Positions 37,493-46,678 of a stretch of 64,000 nucleotides of DNA are shown here, piece by piece (position 1 is the stretch's first letter; each line of letters starts with the position of its first letter). The stretch lies in assembly GCF_000949135.2 (NCBI RefSeq), contig NZ_JTAN02000021.1, positions 744,001 to 808,000 on the forward strand, given 5' to 3'. The stretch comes from Burkholderia sp. USMB20. GTDB lineage: Bacteria; Pseudomonadota; Gammaproteobacteria; Burkholderiales; Burkholderiaceae. The notes below the pieces were generated by a model that had not been told where the DNA came from, searched no databases, and saw nothing but the letters and a program-made list of their open reading frames with translations. The translations under genes were made by a program, and so were the position numbers.

Positions 37493-37532
37493 ACGAATCG
37501 ATATTATATATATTTATATATCGTTGATTCGT
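37493..37532. promoter_or_regulatory. AT-rich dyad, operator/promoter of the BigR-type operon
   Basis: ACGAATC (37493-37499) and GATTCGT (37526-37532) flank a run of TA-rich sequence (37501-37521). In a 67% GC genome this stands out and matches the style of BigR/SqrR operators. Confidence 0.6.
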
Positions 37533-37602
37533 ACTTTCGGTCGGCGCCATCAGAAATCAGAAAAAAGGAAAGCGCCGTCTGCGACGCCCACCCCTGCCTC
37601 CG

Positions 37603-38964
37603 CTACGCCTGCTCGCCGGCAAGCGCATCGGCTGCCGCCGCGCGCTTCTCGCCGGCCCGTACCGCGCCCAGCACCAGCACCGCGATCCCGGCGATCACGC
37701 ATGGCACCGCGACGAATGCGAAGGCGATCGGCAACGGCAGCCCCGTCGCGAGCATCGCCCCGCCCGCCATCGAACCGACGACCGACCCGCCGCGGCCGAT
37801 CCCGTTCGCCCAGCTCACGCCCGTGGTCCGGCACTCGGTCGGGTAGAACGCGGCCGACAGCGCGTTCGCGCCGACCTGCGAGCCCGACACGCAGAAGCCC
37901 GCGGCGAACACGACCAGCGCGGCGCCCGCCGGCGACGCGGCCAGCACGCCGATCGCCGCGACGAACACGCCGGCCGCCGCATAGCTGCATGCCAACACGC
38001 GATGCGGATCGAAGCGGTCCATCAGCCCGCCGAGCACGATCGCGCCGAGCGTGCCGCCGACCTGGAACATCGCGGTCACGCGCGCGGCCGTCTGCAACGT
38101 CGCGCCGGTCGTGCGCAACAGCGTCGGCAGCCAGCTCGACAACAGGTAGATGACGAGCAGGCTCATGAAGAACGTGAGCCACAGCAGCAGCGTGCCGCGC
38201 AGCAGGTCGGCGCCGAACAGGCGGCCGAGCGGCGAAGCGGCCGGCTTGCCGCGCGGTGCGATGAACGACGCGTGCGCGAGATGCGGGTCCGGTGCGATGC
38301 GTGCGAGCATCGCCGCGACCCGTTCGCGCGCCGCGCCGGTGTTGACGAGGTAGCGCACCGATTCGGGCAAGCGCCATGCGAGCACCGGCAGAAGCAGCAG
38401 CGGCGCGGCACCGCCGACGACGAGCACCGCGCGCCAGCCGTCGCGTTCGATCAGCGACGCGGCCGCGAGTCCGCCGAGCGCGGAGCCGATCGTGAAGCCG
38501 CAGAACATCGTCGTCACGAGCAGCGAGCGCCGCCGCGCGGGGCAATACTCGGACGTCAGCGTGATCGCGTTCGGCATCGCGCCGCCGAGCCCGAGGCCCG
38601 TCACGAAGCGCCACGCGATCAGTTCGGTCAGACCGCCCGCGCTCGCCGACGCCGCACTCGCGATGCCGAAACACGCGACACAGGCGAGCAGCAGGCGCTT
38701 GCGGCCGAACCGGTCGCCGAACGGCCCGAACACGAGCGCGCCGGCCATCAGCCCGGCGAGCCCCGCGCCGAACACCGGCGCGAGCTGCGCGGGCGACAGG
38801 CCCCATTCCGCGCGAATGACGGGGGCGATGAACCCGATCGATGCCGTGTCGAAACCGTCGATCGCGACGATCAGGAAGCACAGCACGACGATCGCGGCCT
38901 GAAACGGCGCAACGCGATGCCGGTCGATCCATTCGCTGACGTCGATGGACAGCGTATCGGCCAT
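37603..38964 (-). CDS. MFS aromatic-acid transporter (AAHS family)
   Basis: This 453-residue carrier resembles PcaK/MhpT-type aromatic acid:proton symporters: N-terminal VSEWIDRHRVAPFQ, AIDGFDTASIGFIAPVIRAEWG with the family Asp in TM1, and GPFGDRFGRKRLLL in the loop between TM2 and TM3. About 12 segments are seen. It is the last gene of the 3-hydroxybenzoate/gentisate operon and probably imports 3-hydroxybenzoate or gentisate. The ATG at 38964 has a GGAGAC site. Confidence 0.87.
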   Translation of the reverse strand: MADTLSIDVSEWIDRHRVAPFQAAIVVLCFLIVAIDGFDTASIGFIAPVIRAEWGLSPAQLAPVFGAGLAGLMAGALVFGPFGDRFGRKRLLLACVACFGIASAASASAGGLTELIAWRFVTGLGLGGAMPNAITLTSEYCPARRRSLLVTTMFCGFTIGSALGGLAAASLIERDGWRAVLVVGGAAPLLLLPVLAWRLPESVRYLVNTGAARERVAAMLARIAPDPHLAHASFIAPRGKPAASPLGRLFGADLLRGTLLLWLTFFMSLLVIYLLSSWLPTLLRTTGATLQTAARVTAMFQVGGTLGAIVLGGLMDRFDPHRVLACSYAAAGVFVAAIGVLAASPAGAALVVFAAGFCVSGSQVGANALSAAFYPTECRTTGVSWANGIGRGGSVVGSMAGGAMLATGLPLPIAFAFVAVPCVIAGIAVLVLGAVRAGEKRAAAADALAGEQA

Positions 38965-39040
38965 GATGATGTCTCCTCCATGAAGGCGGTCGCGCGCGAT
39001 GTCGTTGAAATGCGCGCCGCCGGATGCAAACCGAAATGCG

Positions 39041-40249
39041 TCAGGCAACGGATTTCAGGCAATCCTGCGCGCGCCAGCCGTGCAGCCAGTCGAGCGAATC
39101 GTAGAACTGCGCCTGCGTGCGTCCGACCCACAGCGCGTTGCGCACCTGCCGCTCGACGCCCTTCGCGTGATAGATCCGCCCCATCTCGCGCGCCGAATAC
39201 AGCACGCGCGCGGTGCGCGGAATCCGCACGCGCTCGTACAGCGCAAACGCGGCCTCGAAGTCGCCGTCGGTCTGCGCGACGGCCGCGCCGAGCGTCACCG
39301 CATCCTCGAGCGCCTGGCACGCGCCCTGCGCGAGGTATTGCGTCATCGGATGGGCAGCGTCGCCGAGCACCGTCGCGCGGCCCGCACTCCAGCGCTCGAC
39401 CGGGTCGCGGTCGGCGGTCGCCCAGCGCTTCCACGACGTCGGCCGGTCGAGCATCTGCTTCGGCAGCGGATGGATGCCGTCGAAGTACGACAGCACTTCC
39501 TCCTTGCTGCCGTCGCGCACGCCCCAGGTTTCCTGCTCGCGGCTGTGGAACGTGACGACGAGGTTGTACTGCCGGCCGCCGCGCAGCGGATAGTGGACGA
39601 GATGGCAATGCGGGCCGGCCCAGACGACCGGTGCATTGATCTGCAGATCCTTCGGCATGTTGTCGACGTCGACGACCGCGCGATACACGACGTGCCCCGT
39701 CACGCGATGCGCGTCGCCGATCAGCGCGTGACGGATCGCGGACTTCACGCCGTCGCAGCCGATCACCGCATCGGCGCGATAACGCTCGCCGTGCTGGTCG
39801 ATCACGGTCACGCCGTGGTCATCCTGCTCGAACCCGCACACCTGCGTGCTGGTCCGGAACTCGATCAGCGGATGATCCTTGACCGCCTCGTAGATCGACA
39901 GGTGGATGTCCGCGCGATGGATCACCGCATACGGGTTACCGAAGCGCTCGCGATACGCGGCGCCCGTATCGATGCACGCGACTTCCCGCGCATCGACCGC
40001 ATCCATGAGTTGCAGCCGGTCGGTAAACACCGCCCGGCCGCGCGCGGCCTCGCCGACGCCCAGCGCGTCGAGCGCGTTGAACGCGTTTGCGGCGAGCTGG
40101 ATGCCCGCGCCGATCTCGCCGATTTGCGCGGCCTGCTCGAGCAGCTTCACGCGAATGCCCTGGCGCGCGAGCGCCAGCGCCGCCGCGAGCCCGCCGATGC
40201 CGCCGCCGATCACGAGTACGCGTCGGCCTGTGTTGTGTGTCTCGCCCAT
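39041..40249 (-). CDS. 3-hydroxybenzoate 6-monooxygenase (FAD)
   Basis: This 402-residue flavoprotein hydroxylase has the dinucleotide motif VLVIGGGIGGLAAALAL (residues 11-27), the DG motif IGCDGVKSAIR, and GDAAHPMTQYLAQGACQALEDA near 295-316. In the gentisate setting the best match is 3-hydroxybenzoate 6-hydroxylase (the MhbM/NagX type), which makes gentisate using NADH and oxygen. Salicylate 5-hydroxylation uses a different, multicomponent enzyme. It lies 19 bp after the isomerase gene. Confidence 0.88.
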   Translation of the reverse strand: MGETHNTGRRVLVIGGGIGGLAAALALARQGIRVKLLEQAAQIGEIGAGIQLAANAFNALDALGVGEAARGRAVFTDRLQLMDAVDAREVACIDTGAAYRERFGNPYAVIHRADIHLSIYEAVKDHPLIEFRTSTQVCGFEQDDHGVTVIDQHGERYRADAVIGCDGVKSAIRHALIGDAHRVTGHVVYRAVVDVDNMPKDLQINAPVVWAGPHCHLVHYPLRGGRQYNLVVTFHSREQETWGVRDGSKEEVLSYFDGIHPLPKQMLDRPTSWKRWATADRDPVERWSAGRATVLGDAAHPMTQYLAQGACQALEDAVTLGAAVAQTDGDFEAAFALYERVRIPRTARVLYSAREMGRIYHAKGVERQVRNALWVGRTQAQFYDSLDWLHGWRAQDCLKSVA

Positions 40250-40268
40250 GTCTGTCTCCTGCTTCGTG

Positions 40269-40910
40269 TTACGCGATGTAGTCCGGTTGCCGCTGCGGCT
40301 GCGCTGCGTCGAATGCCGGCTCGCGCCGCGCGTGTTCGTGAATCGCGAGGCTGCGCGGATACGCGCTCAGGTCGCAATCCATCCGCAGCGCGTTCGCGAC
40401 CTGCGGCACGAGGCATACGTCGGCAAGCGTCGGCGCCTCGCCGAAACACCACGGGCCCGTGTCCGCGCGCGCGAGCAGACGCTCGACGCCGGCCATCCCT
40501 TCCGCGACCCAGTGCCGGTACCACGCACTCTTCTGCTGCGGCGTGACCTGCAGTTCGCTGTCGAGGTAGCGCAGCACCCGCAGGTTGTTGACCGGGTGGA
40601 TGTCGCATGCGATCAGCGTCGCGAGTTCCAGCACGCGTGCGCGCTGCCGCGGTTCGAGCGGAATCAGCCGCGGCGCCGGATGAATCCGGTCGAGGTAGTC
40701 GATGATCGCGAGCGACTGGCCGAGACGGAAATCGCCGTCGACGAGCGCCGGCACCGACGCCGACGGATTCACCTGCGCGACGTAGCCGGCCTCGCGGTGC
40801 TCGCCCGTGCGGATGTTCACGGGCAGCGTGTCGTACGGCAGTCCTTTCAGCGCGAGCGCGATGCGCACCCGATAGGACGTCGAACTGTTGAAGAAGCTAT
40901 GCAGTTGCAC
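40269..40910 (-). CDS. nagL: Maleylpyruvate isomerase (zeta-class GST)
   Basis: This 213-residue zeta-class glutathione transferase has the diagnostic N-terminal FNSSTSYRVRIALALKGLPYD and the glutathione-binding NPSASVPALVDGD followed by LGQSLAIIDYLD. NagL isomerises maleylpyruvate to fumarylpyruvate with glutathione. The start appears to be GTG at 40910, with AAGGT upstream; no ATG is suitably placed. It lies between the hydrolase and hydroxylase genes of the gentisate operon, which favours NagL over the related maleylacetoacetate isomerase. Confidence 0.87.
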   Translation of the reverse strand: MQLHSFFNSSTSYRVRIALALKGLPYDTLPVNIRTGEHREAGYVAQVNPSASVPALVDGDFRLGQSLAIIDYLDRIHPAPRLIPLEPRQRARVLELATLIACDIHPVNNLRVLRYLDSELQVTPQQKSAWYRHWVAEGMAGVERLLARADTGPWCFGEAPTLADVCLVPQVANALRMDCDLSAYPRSLAIHEHARREPAFDAAQPQRQPDYIA

Positions 40911-40942
40911 GATGTGACCTTTCGAGGAAAGCGAGGCGCGCG

Positions 40943-41641
40943 TCAGACCACGCGCACGGCCAGTTCGCCGAGCCGCTCGACGCCGACCTGCATCACGTCG
41001 CCCTTGACCACCGCGCCGACGCCTTCCGGCGTGCCGGTGAAGATCACGTCGCCCGGTTCGAGGCGGAAGAATTTCGACAGGTCGGCGACCGTTTCCGCGA
41101 CCGACCAGATCAGGTGCGACACGTCGCTCTTCTGCTTCGTCGCGCCGTTGACGGTCAGCCACAGGCCGGCCTGCTCGACATGACCGACTTCGCTCGCCGG
41201 ATGCACGGGGCCGACAGGCGCGGAACGGTCGAACGCCTTGCCGATTTCCCACGGCCGGCCCATCTCGCGCATCTTCATCTGCAGGTCGCGGCGCGTCATG
41301 TCGAGGCCGACCGCATAACCCCACACGTGCTCGAGCGCACGCTCGAGCGGAATGTCGGCGCCGCCCTTGCCGATCACCGCGACGAGTTCGGCTTCGTAGT
41401 GATAGTTCTGCGTCTGCGACGGATACGCGAGATCGAGCGTTTCGCCGTAGGCGACCGGCACGATCGAATCGGCCGGCTTGCAGAAGAAGAACGGTGGTTC
41501 GCGATCGGGATCGAAGCCCATTTCGCGCGCATGCGCCGCGTAGTTGCGGCCGACGCAGTACACGCGGCGCACCGCGAAGCGGGCGTCGCTGCCGGCGACG
41601 GGAAGCGCGACCGGCGCTTCGGGCGGGAAAACGTAAGTCAT
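40943..41641 (-). CDS. nagK: Fumarylpyruvate hydrolase
   Basis: This 232-residue member of the fumarylacetoacetate hydrolase family shows VYCVGRNYAAHAREMG, FFFCKPADSIV, the metal-binding YHYEAELVAVIGKGG (Glu pair) and GDVIFTGTPEGVGAV. The gene partners specify fumarylpyruvate, cleaved to fumarate and pyruvate as the last step of gentisate breakdown. The ATG at 41641 starts the family-like region; an in-frame ATG 21 bases upstream is less likely. Confidence 0.9.
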   Translation of the reverse strand: MTYVFPPEAPVALPVAGSDARFAVRRVYCVGRNYAAHAREMGFDPDREPPFFFCKPADSIVPVAYGETLDLAYPSQTQNYHYEAELVAVIGKGGADIPLERALEHVWGYAVGLDMTRRDLQMKMREMGRPWEIGKAFDRSAPVGPVHPASEVGHVEQAGLWLTVNGATKQKSDVSHLIWSVAETVADLSKFFRLEPGDVIFTGTPEGVGAVVKGDVMQVGVERLGELAVRVV

Positions 41642-41720
41642 GAACGGCTCCAGCGTAGGCATGAAGGAAGGAACGCGCGCCGCGTCGGCGACGCACGCAA
41701 CGCAGCGGGGAAAACCGGCG

Positions 41721-42767
41721 TCAGTCGCGCGCTTCGCGCAGCAGGTTCAGCGCGGACAGCACCGGCCGGTCGGAATAGCTGAACAGCACGCTGTCGGACG
41801 ACGCCGACAGCCGCACCGGCGCCCACGACGGCGCGACGAAGATGTCGTGCGGCTCGAACGCGAACGCGTCGCCGCCGATGTGCGCGGTGCCGCTGCCTTC
41901 GACGACGCAGTAGATCGTCGCGTCGGTGCTGCGATACGTGCGGCCGTCGAAGCCGGCCGGCAGGAACTGCATGAAGGTCGCGATCGTCGGCATCGGCCAG
42001 CCGCCCGTCGCGGGGTTCACGTAGCGCAGCTTCACGCCGTCCCACGCGTCGAGTTCGCCGTTGCGGTACAGCGCGTCGAGCGCGTCGCGGGTGCGCGCAT
42101 ACGGATAGCTGAACACCGGCGACGTCGGATCGCTCGCGCGATGCCGCACCGGCGCCATGTTGTGGCCGAAGCGCGCGAAGCTGTCGCCTTCCGCGCGGCT
42201 CACCGGCTGCTCGGCCGTCGGATGGTTTTCGGCGAAACCCGCGTCGAGGTTCGCGACGAGCGGAATGTCGAGCCCGTCGAGCCACACGACCGGCTCGCCG
42301 CCGTCTTCCACCGCCGGGTTGCCGTGGTCGTGCCACGCCCACGACGGCGTGATGATGAAGTCGCCCGGATGCATCGTCGTGCGCTCGCCGTTCACCGCGG
42401 TCCATGCGCCCTTGCCTTCGACGATGAAGCGCAGCGCCGACTGCGTATGGCGGTGGCTCGGCGCGATCTCGCCGGGCAGGATCAGCTGCAGGCCTGCGTA
42501 CAGGGTCGGCGTCATGCTCGACTTGCCGGGCAGGCCCGGGTTCTCCAGCACCAGCACGCGGCGCACGGCTTCTTCCGCGCTGATCACGCTGCCGGCCTGC
42601 ATCACCAGGTCGCGCACCCGCGCGTACTTCCAGATCGCGGCCTGCGCGGCCGGCTGCGGCGTCTTCGGCACGAGGTTGTGCAGCGATTCCCACAACGGCG
42701 CGAGACGCTGCTCGGCGATCCGGGCGTAGTAATCGGCGCGCGACGTATCCGGGTGTCGGCTGGTCAT
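41721..42767 (-). CDS. nagI: Gentisate 1,2-dioxygenase
   Basis: This 348-residue bicupin protein has the gentisate dioxygenase features: [22 protein letters not shown] at the start and an iron-binding cupin with [16 protein letters not shown], where the His pair and later His bind Fe(II). A second cupin has [13 protein letters not shown]. It cleaves gentisate between carboxyl and hydroxyl to maleylpyruvate. It is the first gene of the leftward operon, divergent from a LysR regulator, with a GGAGAC ribosome site. Confidence 0.93.
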   Translation of the reverse strand: MTSRHPDTSRADYYARIAEQRLAPLWESLHNLVPKTPQPAAQAAIWKYARVRDLVMQAGSVISAEEAVRRVLVLENPGLPGKSSMTPTLYAGLQLILPGEIAPSHRHTQSALRFIVEGKGAWTAVNGERTTMHPGDFIITPSWAWHDHGNPAVEDGGEPVVWLDGLDIPLVANLDAGFAENHPTAEQPVSRAEGDSFARFGHNMAPVRHRASDPTSPVFSYPYARTRDALDALYRNGELDAWDGVKLRYVNPATGGWPMPTIATFMQFLPAGFDGRTYRSTDATIYCVVEGSGTAHIGGDAFAFEPHDIFVAPSWAPVRLSASSDSVLFSYSDRPVLSALNLLREARD

Positions 42768-42931
42768 GATGTCTCCTTGGGGCGGCCGATCGCGGTCGGC
42801 GCTGTGTCGGGTCGGGGACCGCGTGCCGCAGTCCGTTAGCGCATTTATATTCGACGCAGACATACCCGGTAAAATGGTGAAATCATCTAATCCATATTGA
42901 TTCGGATATACCTTCCGATACGGAGCGTGCG
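42768..42931. promoter_or_regulatory. Divergent promoter region of the gentisate operon
   Basis: This 164-bp gap separates nagI from its LysR gene. TCGGA (42902-42906) and TCCGA (42914-42918) form a 17-bp dyad of LysR-type size, inside an AT-rich patch (42876-42920). It is the likely site where the regulator acts. Confidence 0.45.
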
Positions 42932-43876
42932 ATGGACTGGACCCACCGGCTGCGCTTGCGGCACCTGCAGGTCCTGCTGAGCCTGGCCAGCACGGGCAAC
43001 CTGAGCCAGTCGGCGGCTGCGCTCGCGACCACCCAGCCGGCGCTGTCGAAATGGCTGAAGGAACTCGAGGAGGATGTCGGCCTGCCGCTGTTCGAGCGGC
43101 ATGCGCGCGGCTTGCGGCCGACGGCCTACGGCGACGCGCTGATCGAGCATGCGCGCCGCGTGGAGGCGCAGCTCGACGTCGCGCGCGACGACATGGCCGC
43201 GCTGCGCGAAGGCGGCAGCGGCCTGGTCACGATCGGCACGTCGGGCGTCGCGGCCGCCGATACGGTGCCGCTCGCGGTATCGCAGTTGCTGAAGCGGATG
43301 CCGCGCGCGCAGGTGCGGCTCGCGGAGAGCACGATGAACCAGCTGATGCCGCAGCTCGCGCGCGGTGAGCTGGACATCGTCGTCGGCCGTTCAGGGTCTG
43401 CGTCCGTCGATCCGCACCTGCACGCCGAAGCGCTGTATGTCGATCCGGTGGTGTTCGTCGCGCGGCCCGATCACCCGCTCGTCGGCGCGGCATCCGTCGG
43501 CTGGGACGAGGTGCTGGCCTGCTCGTGGATCGTCTGGCCGCCCGGCACCCCCGTGCACAACGCGCTGCAGGTCGCGCTGACGGCCGCCGGGCGCGTGCAA
43601 CCGCCGCATTGCGTCGAATCGAATTCGTCGATCCTGAACCTCACGCTGCTGAACAACACCGACCTGCTCGGCGTCGCATCGCATCGTGCCGCGCGGCGCT
43701 TCGAGCAATTGAACGCGATCCGCATCCTGCCGATGCGGCTCGAGGGCCAGGGCGCGGTGTCGATCTACTGGCATCCGGACAGCGCGAAGCGCGCGGCCGT
43801 GGCCGCCGCGATCGAGTGCCTGCGTGCCTGTGCGGCGCCGCAGGTGGGCGGATGGGAGAAAGTGAAGGCGGAGTGA
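42932..43876 (+). CDS. LysR-type regulator of the gentisate operon
   Basis: This 314-residue LysR protein has an HTH at residues 9-50 ([44 protein letters not shown]) and a periplasmic-binding-like effector domain. It resembles the GbpR/PcaQ/CbhR side of the family. It is divergent from nagI, so control of 3-hydroxybenzoate/gentisate use is the simplest reading. The ATG follows GGAG. Confidence 0.85.
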   Translation: MDWTHRLRLRHLQVLLSLASTGNLSQSAAALATTQPALSKWLKELEEDVGLPLFERHARGLRPTAYGDALIEHARRVEAQLDVARDDMAALREGGSGLVTIGTSGVAAADTVPLAVSQLLKRMPRAQVRLAESTMNQLMPQLARGELDIVVGRSGSASVDPHLHAEALYVDPVVFVARPDHPLVGAASVGWDEVLACSWIVWPPGTPVHNALQVALTAAGRVQPPHCVESNSSILNLTLLNNTDLLGVASHRAARRFEQLNAIRILPMRLEGQGAVSIYWHPDSAKRAAVAAAIECLRACAAPQVGGWEKVKAE

Positions 43877-43881
43877 GCGAC

Positions 43882-43910
43882 GCAGCGACCCGGAGCGAAC
43901 CGGGCGCTGC
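43882..43910. terminator. Bidirectional hairpin
   Basis: GCAGCG and CCCGG (43882-43893) pair with CCGGG and CGCTGC (43900-43910) with one bulged A. It fills the gap between convergent genes, without a U-tract. Confidence 0.5.
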
Positions 43911-43921
43911 GCCGTGGCGCA

Positions 43922-45211
43922 TCAGGCGCCGTCGCAGGACGCGATGTCGTTCAGCATCAGCGTGCCGACCCGCGCGGGCACGAGCGGCGTGCGCGGCACC
44001 GGCGGTGTCCAGCCGAACAGCGCCTGCGCGGCCGCGCCGCACACGCGGCCCTGGCATGCGCCCATCCCGCAGCGCGTCTGCAGCTTCGCGGCCGTCCAGC
44101 CCTGCGCAGGCGCGGCCGCGTCTGCGACCGCGTCGAAGCGCACGTCCTCGCAACGGCACAGCAGCGTGTCGGGGCGCGCGAGCTTGCGAATCGGCTCGCG
44201 TATCGCGAAGCGCTCGCGCACCGCATCCGCGAACGCCTGCCAGTGCGCGCGCCGCGCAATCCGCTCGGCCAGCGGCGCCGTCTGCCCGGTGGCCGCGTAG
44301 CCGGCGATTTCGCCTTCGACCATCGCCAGTTCGCTGCCGCCGACACCCGTGCACTCGCCCGCCGCGAAACAGCCGTCGCGGCTCGTGCGCTGATGCGCGT
44401 CGACCACCACCGCGCCGTTTTCTATCCGGCAGCCGAGGTGGCTCGGCAGCACGGTGTTCGGCACGAGGCCGAAGCCGCACGCGAGCCTGTCGCAGTCGAC
44501 CTCGAACTCGCGCTCGCCCTGCCGGATCCGCACGCGTTCGAGCCGCTTGTCGCCGAACGCCTCGACGACGTGGGCATTGGGCCGGTAGGCTGCCGTGACG
44601 AGCTTCGCCGCCTGCATGAGTTTCGACGGCCAGCGCCAAAGCCCCGCGCCGAAACCGGCCACGTCGCTCCACGCCGCCTGTTCGAGCACATGCGACACCT
44701 GCGCGCCGGCCTGACGGGCCGTCGCCGCGCTCGCGAGCAGCAGCGGGCCGCTGCCGGCGATCACCGTGCGCTGCCCGCGCACGTCGAGGCCGTACTTGAT
44801 CAGGGCCTGCAGGCCGCCCGCGCCGGTCACGCCCGGCAGCGTCCAGCCCGGGAACGGCAGCAGCAGCTCGCGCGCACCGCAACACACGATCAGCGTGTGG
44901 AATTCGAGCAGGAAGCCGCGCTCGTCGTCCTCGAGCAGCAGCGTGCCCGGCTGCGTTTCGGCCACGATGCGCGTGGCCGCGAGATGCGTGACGTTCGGCT
45001 GACGCAGCACGGCCAGGCGTTCCGCCGCGGCCGGCACGGGCGTCGCGGCCGCCGCCTGGCGCCAGATCTGCCCGCCCGCGCGCGGATTGTCGTCGACGAT
45101 CGCGACCGTCGCGCCGCTTCGTGCGGCGGCCCGCGCCGCCGACAGCCCGGCCGGGCCCGCGCCGACGATCGCGACGTCGACGCTCAGTCGTTCCTGTTTC
45201 GCCGTGCTCAT
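43922..45211 (-). CDS. D-hydroxyproline dehydrogenase, large FAD/NAD(P)-type subunit
   Basis: This 429-residue subunit has an FAD motif VDVAIVGAGPAGLSAARAAARSG near the start, a second dinucleotide motif (RTVIAGSGPLLLASAAT), and a C-terminal BFD-like cysteine cluster: CRCEDVRFDAV then RCGMGACQGRVC. This is the HcnB/SoxA-like subunit of multi-subunit amine and D-amino-acid dehydrogenases. With the ferredoxin-like and the DadA-like proteins encoded upstream it should oxidise cis-4-hydroxy-D-proline and pass electrons to the respiratory chain. Its start overlaps the ferredoxin stop by four bases. Confidence 0.87.
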   Translation of the reverse strand: MSTAKQERLSVDVAIVGAGPAGLSAARAAARSGATVAIVDDNPRAGGQIWRQAAAATPVPAAAERLAVLRQPNVTHLAATRIVAETQPGTLLLEDDERGFLLEFHTLIVCCGARELLLPFPGWTLPGVTGAGGLQALIKYGLDVRGQRTVIAGSGPLLLASAATARQAGAQVSHVLEQAAWSDVAGFGAGLWRWPSKLMQAAKLVTAAYRPNAHVVEAFGDKRLERVRIRQGEREFEVDCDRLACGFGLVPNTVLPSHLGCRIENGAVVVDAHQRTSRDGCFAAGECTGVGGSELAMVEGEIAGYAATGQTAPLAERIARRAHWQAFADAVRERFAIREPIRKLARPDTLLCRCEDVRFDAVADAAAPAQGWTAAKLQTRCGMGACQGRVCGAAAQALFGWTPPVPRTPLVPARVGTLMLNDIASCDGA

Positions 45212-45441
45212 CGCGTGCGCTCCACCCGCATCCCGTCGCGGCACAGCGTCTGGCAAGCCAGGCGGCGGCGGCCGTCGATCGTCATCCTGCACTCCTGGCA
45301 GATGCCCATACCGCAAAACGGCGCGCGCGCCGCACCCGTGCACGACACGCGCGTCGTGTCGTCGCCGCTCGCCGCGACGGCGGCCGCGACGGTCGCACCG
45401 TCGGCCACCGTCAGCGCGCGGCCGTCCAGATGAATGATCAT
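45208..45441 (-). CDS. [2Fe-2S] ferredoxin-like subunit of the same dehydrogenase
   Basis: This 77-residue protein of the HcnA/SoxA N-terminal kind has the 2Fe-2S motif CTGAARAPFCGMGICQEC followed by LACQT, with the four cysteines in plant-ferredoxin-like order. It starts at the ATG at 45441 (MIIHLDG). It overlaps the large-subunit gene by four bases (ATGA), as expected for subunits of one complex. Confidence 0.88.
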   Translation of the reverse strand: MIIHLDGRALTVADGATVAAAVAASGDDTTRVSCTGAARAPFCGMGICQECRMTIDGRRRLACQTLCRDGMRVERTR

Positions 45442-45550
45442 GTGAGCCTCCGGCGGGCCGCCCCCGCGGGGGGCGCCTTGCATGGGACCGGGGTAAGCGC
45501 TGAAGCGCCAACTCCGGTCGACGGCGAACGAAGTGTGCGTGGGGGTCGTT

Positions 45551-46678
45551 TCATGTCAGCGCTCCAGCTACGGGGGACGTCGTCAGGAAACGTCCCGGCA
45601 AATACGGTTCGATGTCGATGGGCGGCCGCTCGCCGGTCATCAATGCGGCGACGAGCCGCGCACTGCCCGGCGCGGTCGTCACGCCCAGCCCTTCGTGCCC
45701 GACCGCGAGCCATACGCCCGGCCGCGCCGGATGTTCGCCGAGCAGCGGCAGACCGTCGGGGCTCGCGGAACGGAAACCCGTCCACGCGCGAATCCCGTTC
45801 AGGTCGGCCAGGTCGGGCAAATAGCCGACAGCGCGGCGCAGCATGCGCGCGAGGACCGGCGGCTCGATGCGCGCGTCCTCGGTATCGAACTGGCGCGACG
45901 AGCCGATCAGCAGCTGGCCGGTCGGCCGCGGCTGCACGTTGAACGCGACCGACGTGCCGTCGCTCGCGTGCGCGCTCGCCGCATAGCCGAGTTCGACGAG
46001 CTGGTGCGACACCCGGCCCGGGTAACGATCGGTGATCAGCAGATGCCCCTTCTTCGGGCGCAGCGGCAGCTCGGGCAACAGCGTGCGCGCGGCGACGCCG
46101 TTCGCAACGACCACGCGTTCCGCGCGCAGCGTGTCGCCGCTCGCGAGCGTCACGCTCGGACCATCGACCGCCACCGCGCGCTCGCGCCGCAACGTGATGC
46201 CCGGCGCGCGCTGCAGCAGCCAGCTCGCGGCGACGGGCGCATAGAGAATCGCGTCGCCGGGGATCTTCAGCGCGCCGCCGAGGCCCGCGCGCAGCATCGG
46301 CTCGAGTTGCGCGAGCGTCGCCGCGTCGATCAGTTCGCCCGCGACGCCATGTGCGGCGAGCGTCGCCTGCTTGGTGCGCGCGAGGTCCATCTCGCTGGAA
46401 TCGGCCGCGAGCCACAGCGTGCCGCAGTTGCGGTACGCGCAGCCTTCCGGCATCTCGCCGGCGAGCGCGCGCCACAGCTCGATCGAGTAATGGCTCAGCG
46501 CGAGCTCCGCCGCGTTGTCGTCCATCGCGACGAGGTGCCCCATGCCGGCGCCGGTTGCGCCGCCGCTCGCGTCATCGACGACGAGCACGCGCAGCCCGCG
46601 CTGCGCGAGTTCGTGCGCACACGCCGCGCCGACGATGCCGGCGCCGATCACGACGACGTCGGTCCTGATTTCACTCAC
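45551..46678 (-). CDS. D-hydroxyproline dehydrogenase, DadA-like FAD subunit
   Basis: This 375-residue D-amino-acid oxidase/dehydrogenase-type flavoprotein has [21 protein letters not shown] (residues 8-28), a substrate-domain beta-sheet region, and [19 protein letters not shown] near the C-terminus. It starts with GTG at 46678, overlapping the epimerase stop by four bases (GTGA). As the gene after the epimerase it should be the catalytic subunit that oxidises cis-4-hydroxy-D-proline. A 109-bp gap with a GC-rich hairpin separates it from the ferredoxin gene. Confidence 0.87.
   Translation of the reverse strand: MSEIRTDVVVIGAGIVGAACAHELAQRGLRVLVVDDASGGATGAGMGHLVAMDDNAAELALSHYSIELWRALAGEMPEGCAYRNCGTLWLAADSSEMDLARTKQATLAAHGVAGELIDAATLAQLEPMLRAGLGGALKIPGDAILYAPVAASWLLQRAPGITLRRERAVAVDGPSVTLASGDTLRAERVVVANGVAARTLLPELPLRPKKGHLLITDRYPGRVSHQLVELGYAASAHASDGTSVAFNVQPRPTGQLLIGSSRQFDTEDARIEPPVLARMLRRAVGYLPDLADLNGIRAWTGFRSASPDGLPLLGEHPARPGVWLAVGHEGLGVTTAPGSARLVAALMTGERPPIDIEPYLPGRFLTTSPVAGALT

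Noticed and set aside
45442-45550. Missing small gene or deaminase between the two dehydrogenase subunit genes
   Set aside because: Only 109 bp, with a GC-rich hairpin (CCCCCGCGGGGG); far too short for a DapA-family gene.
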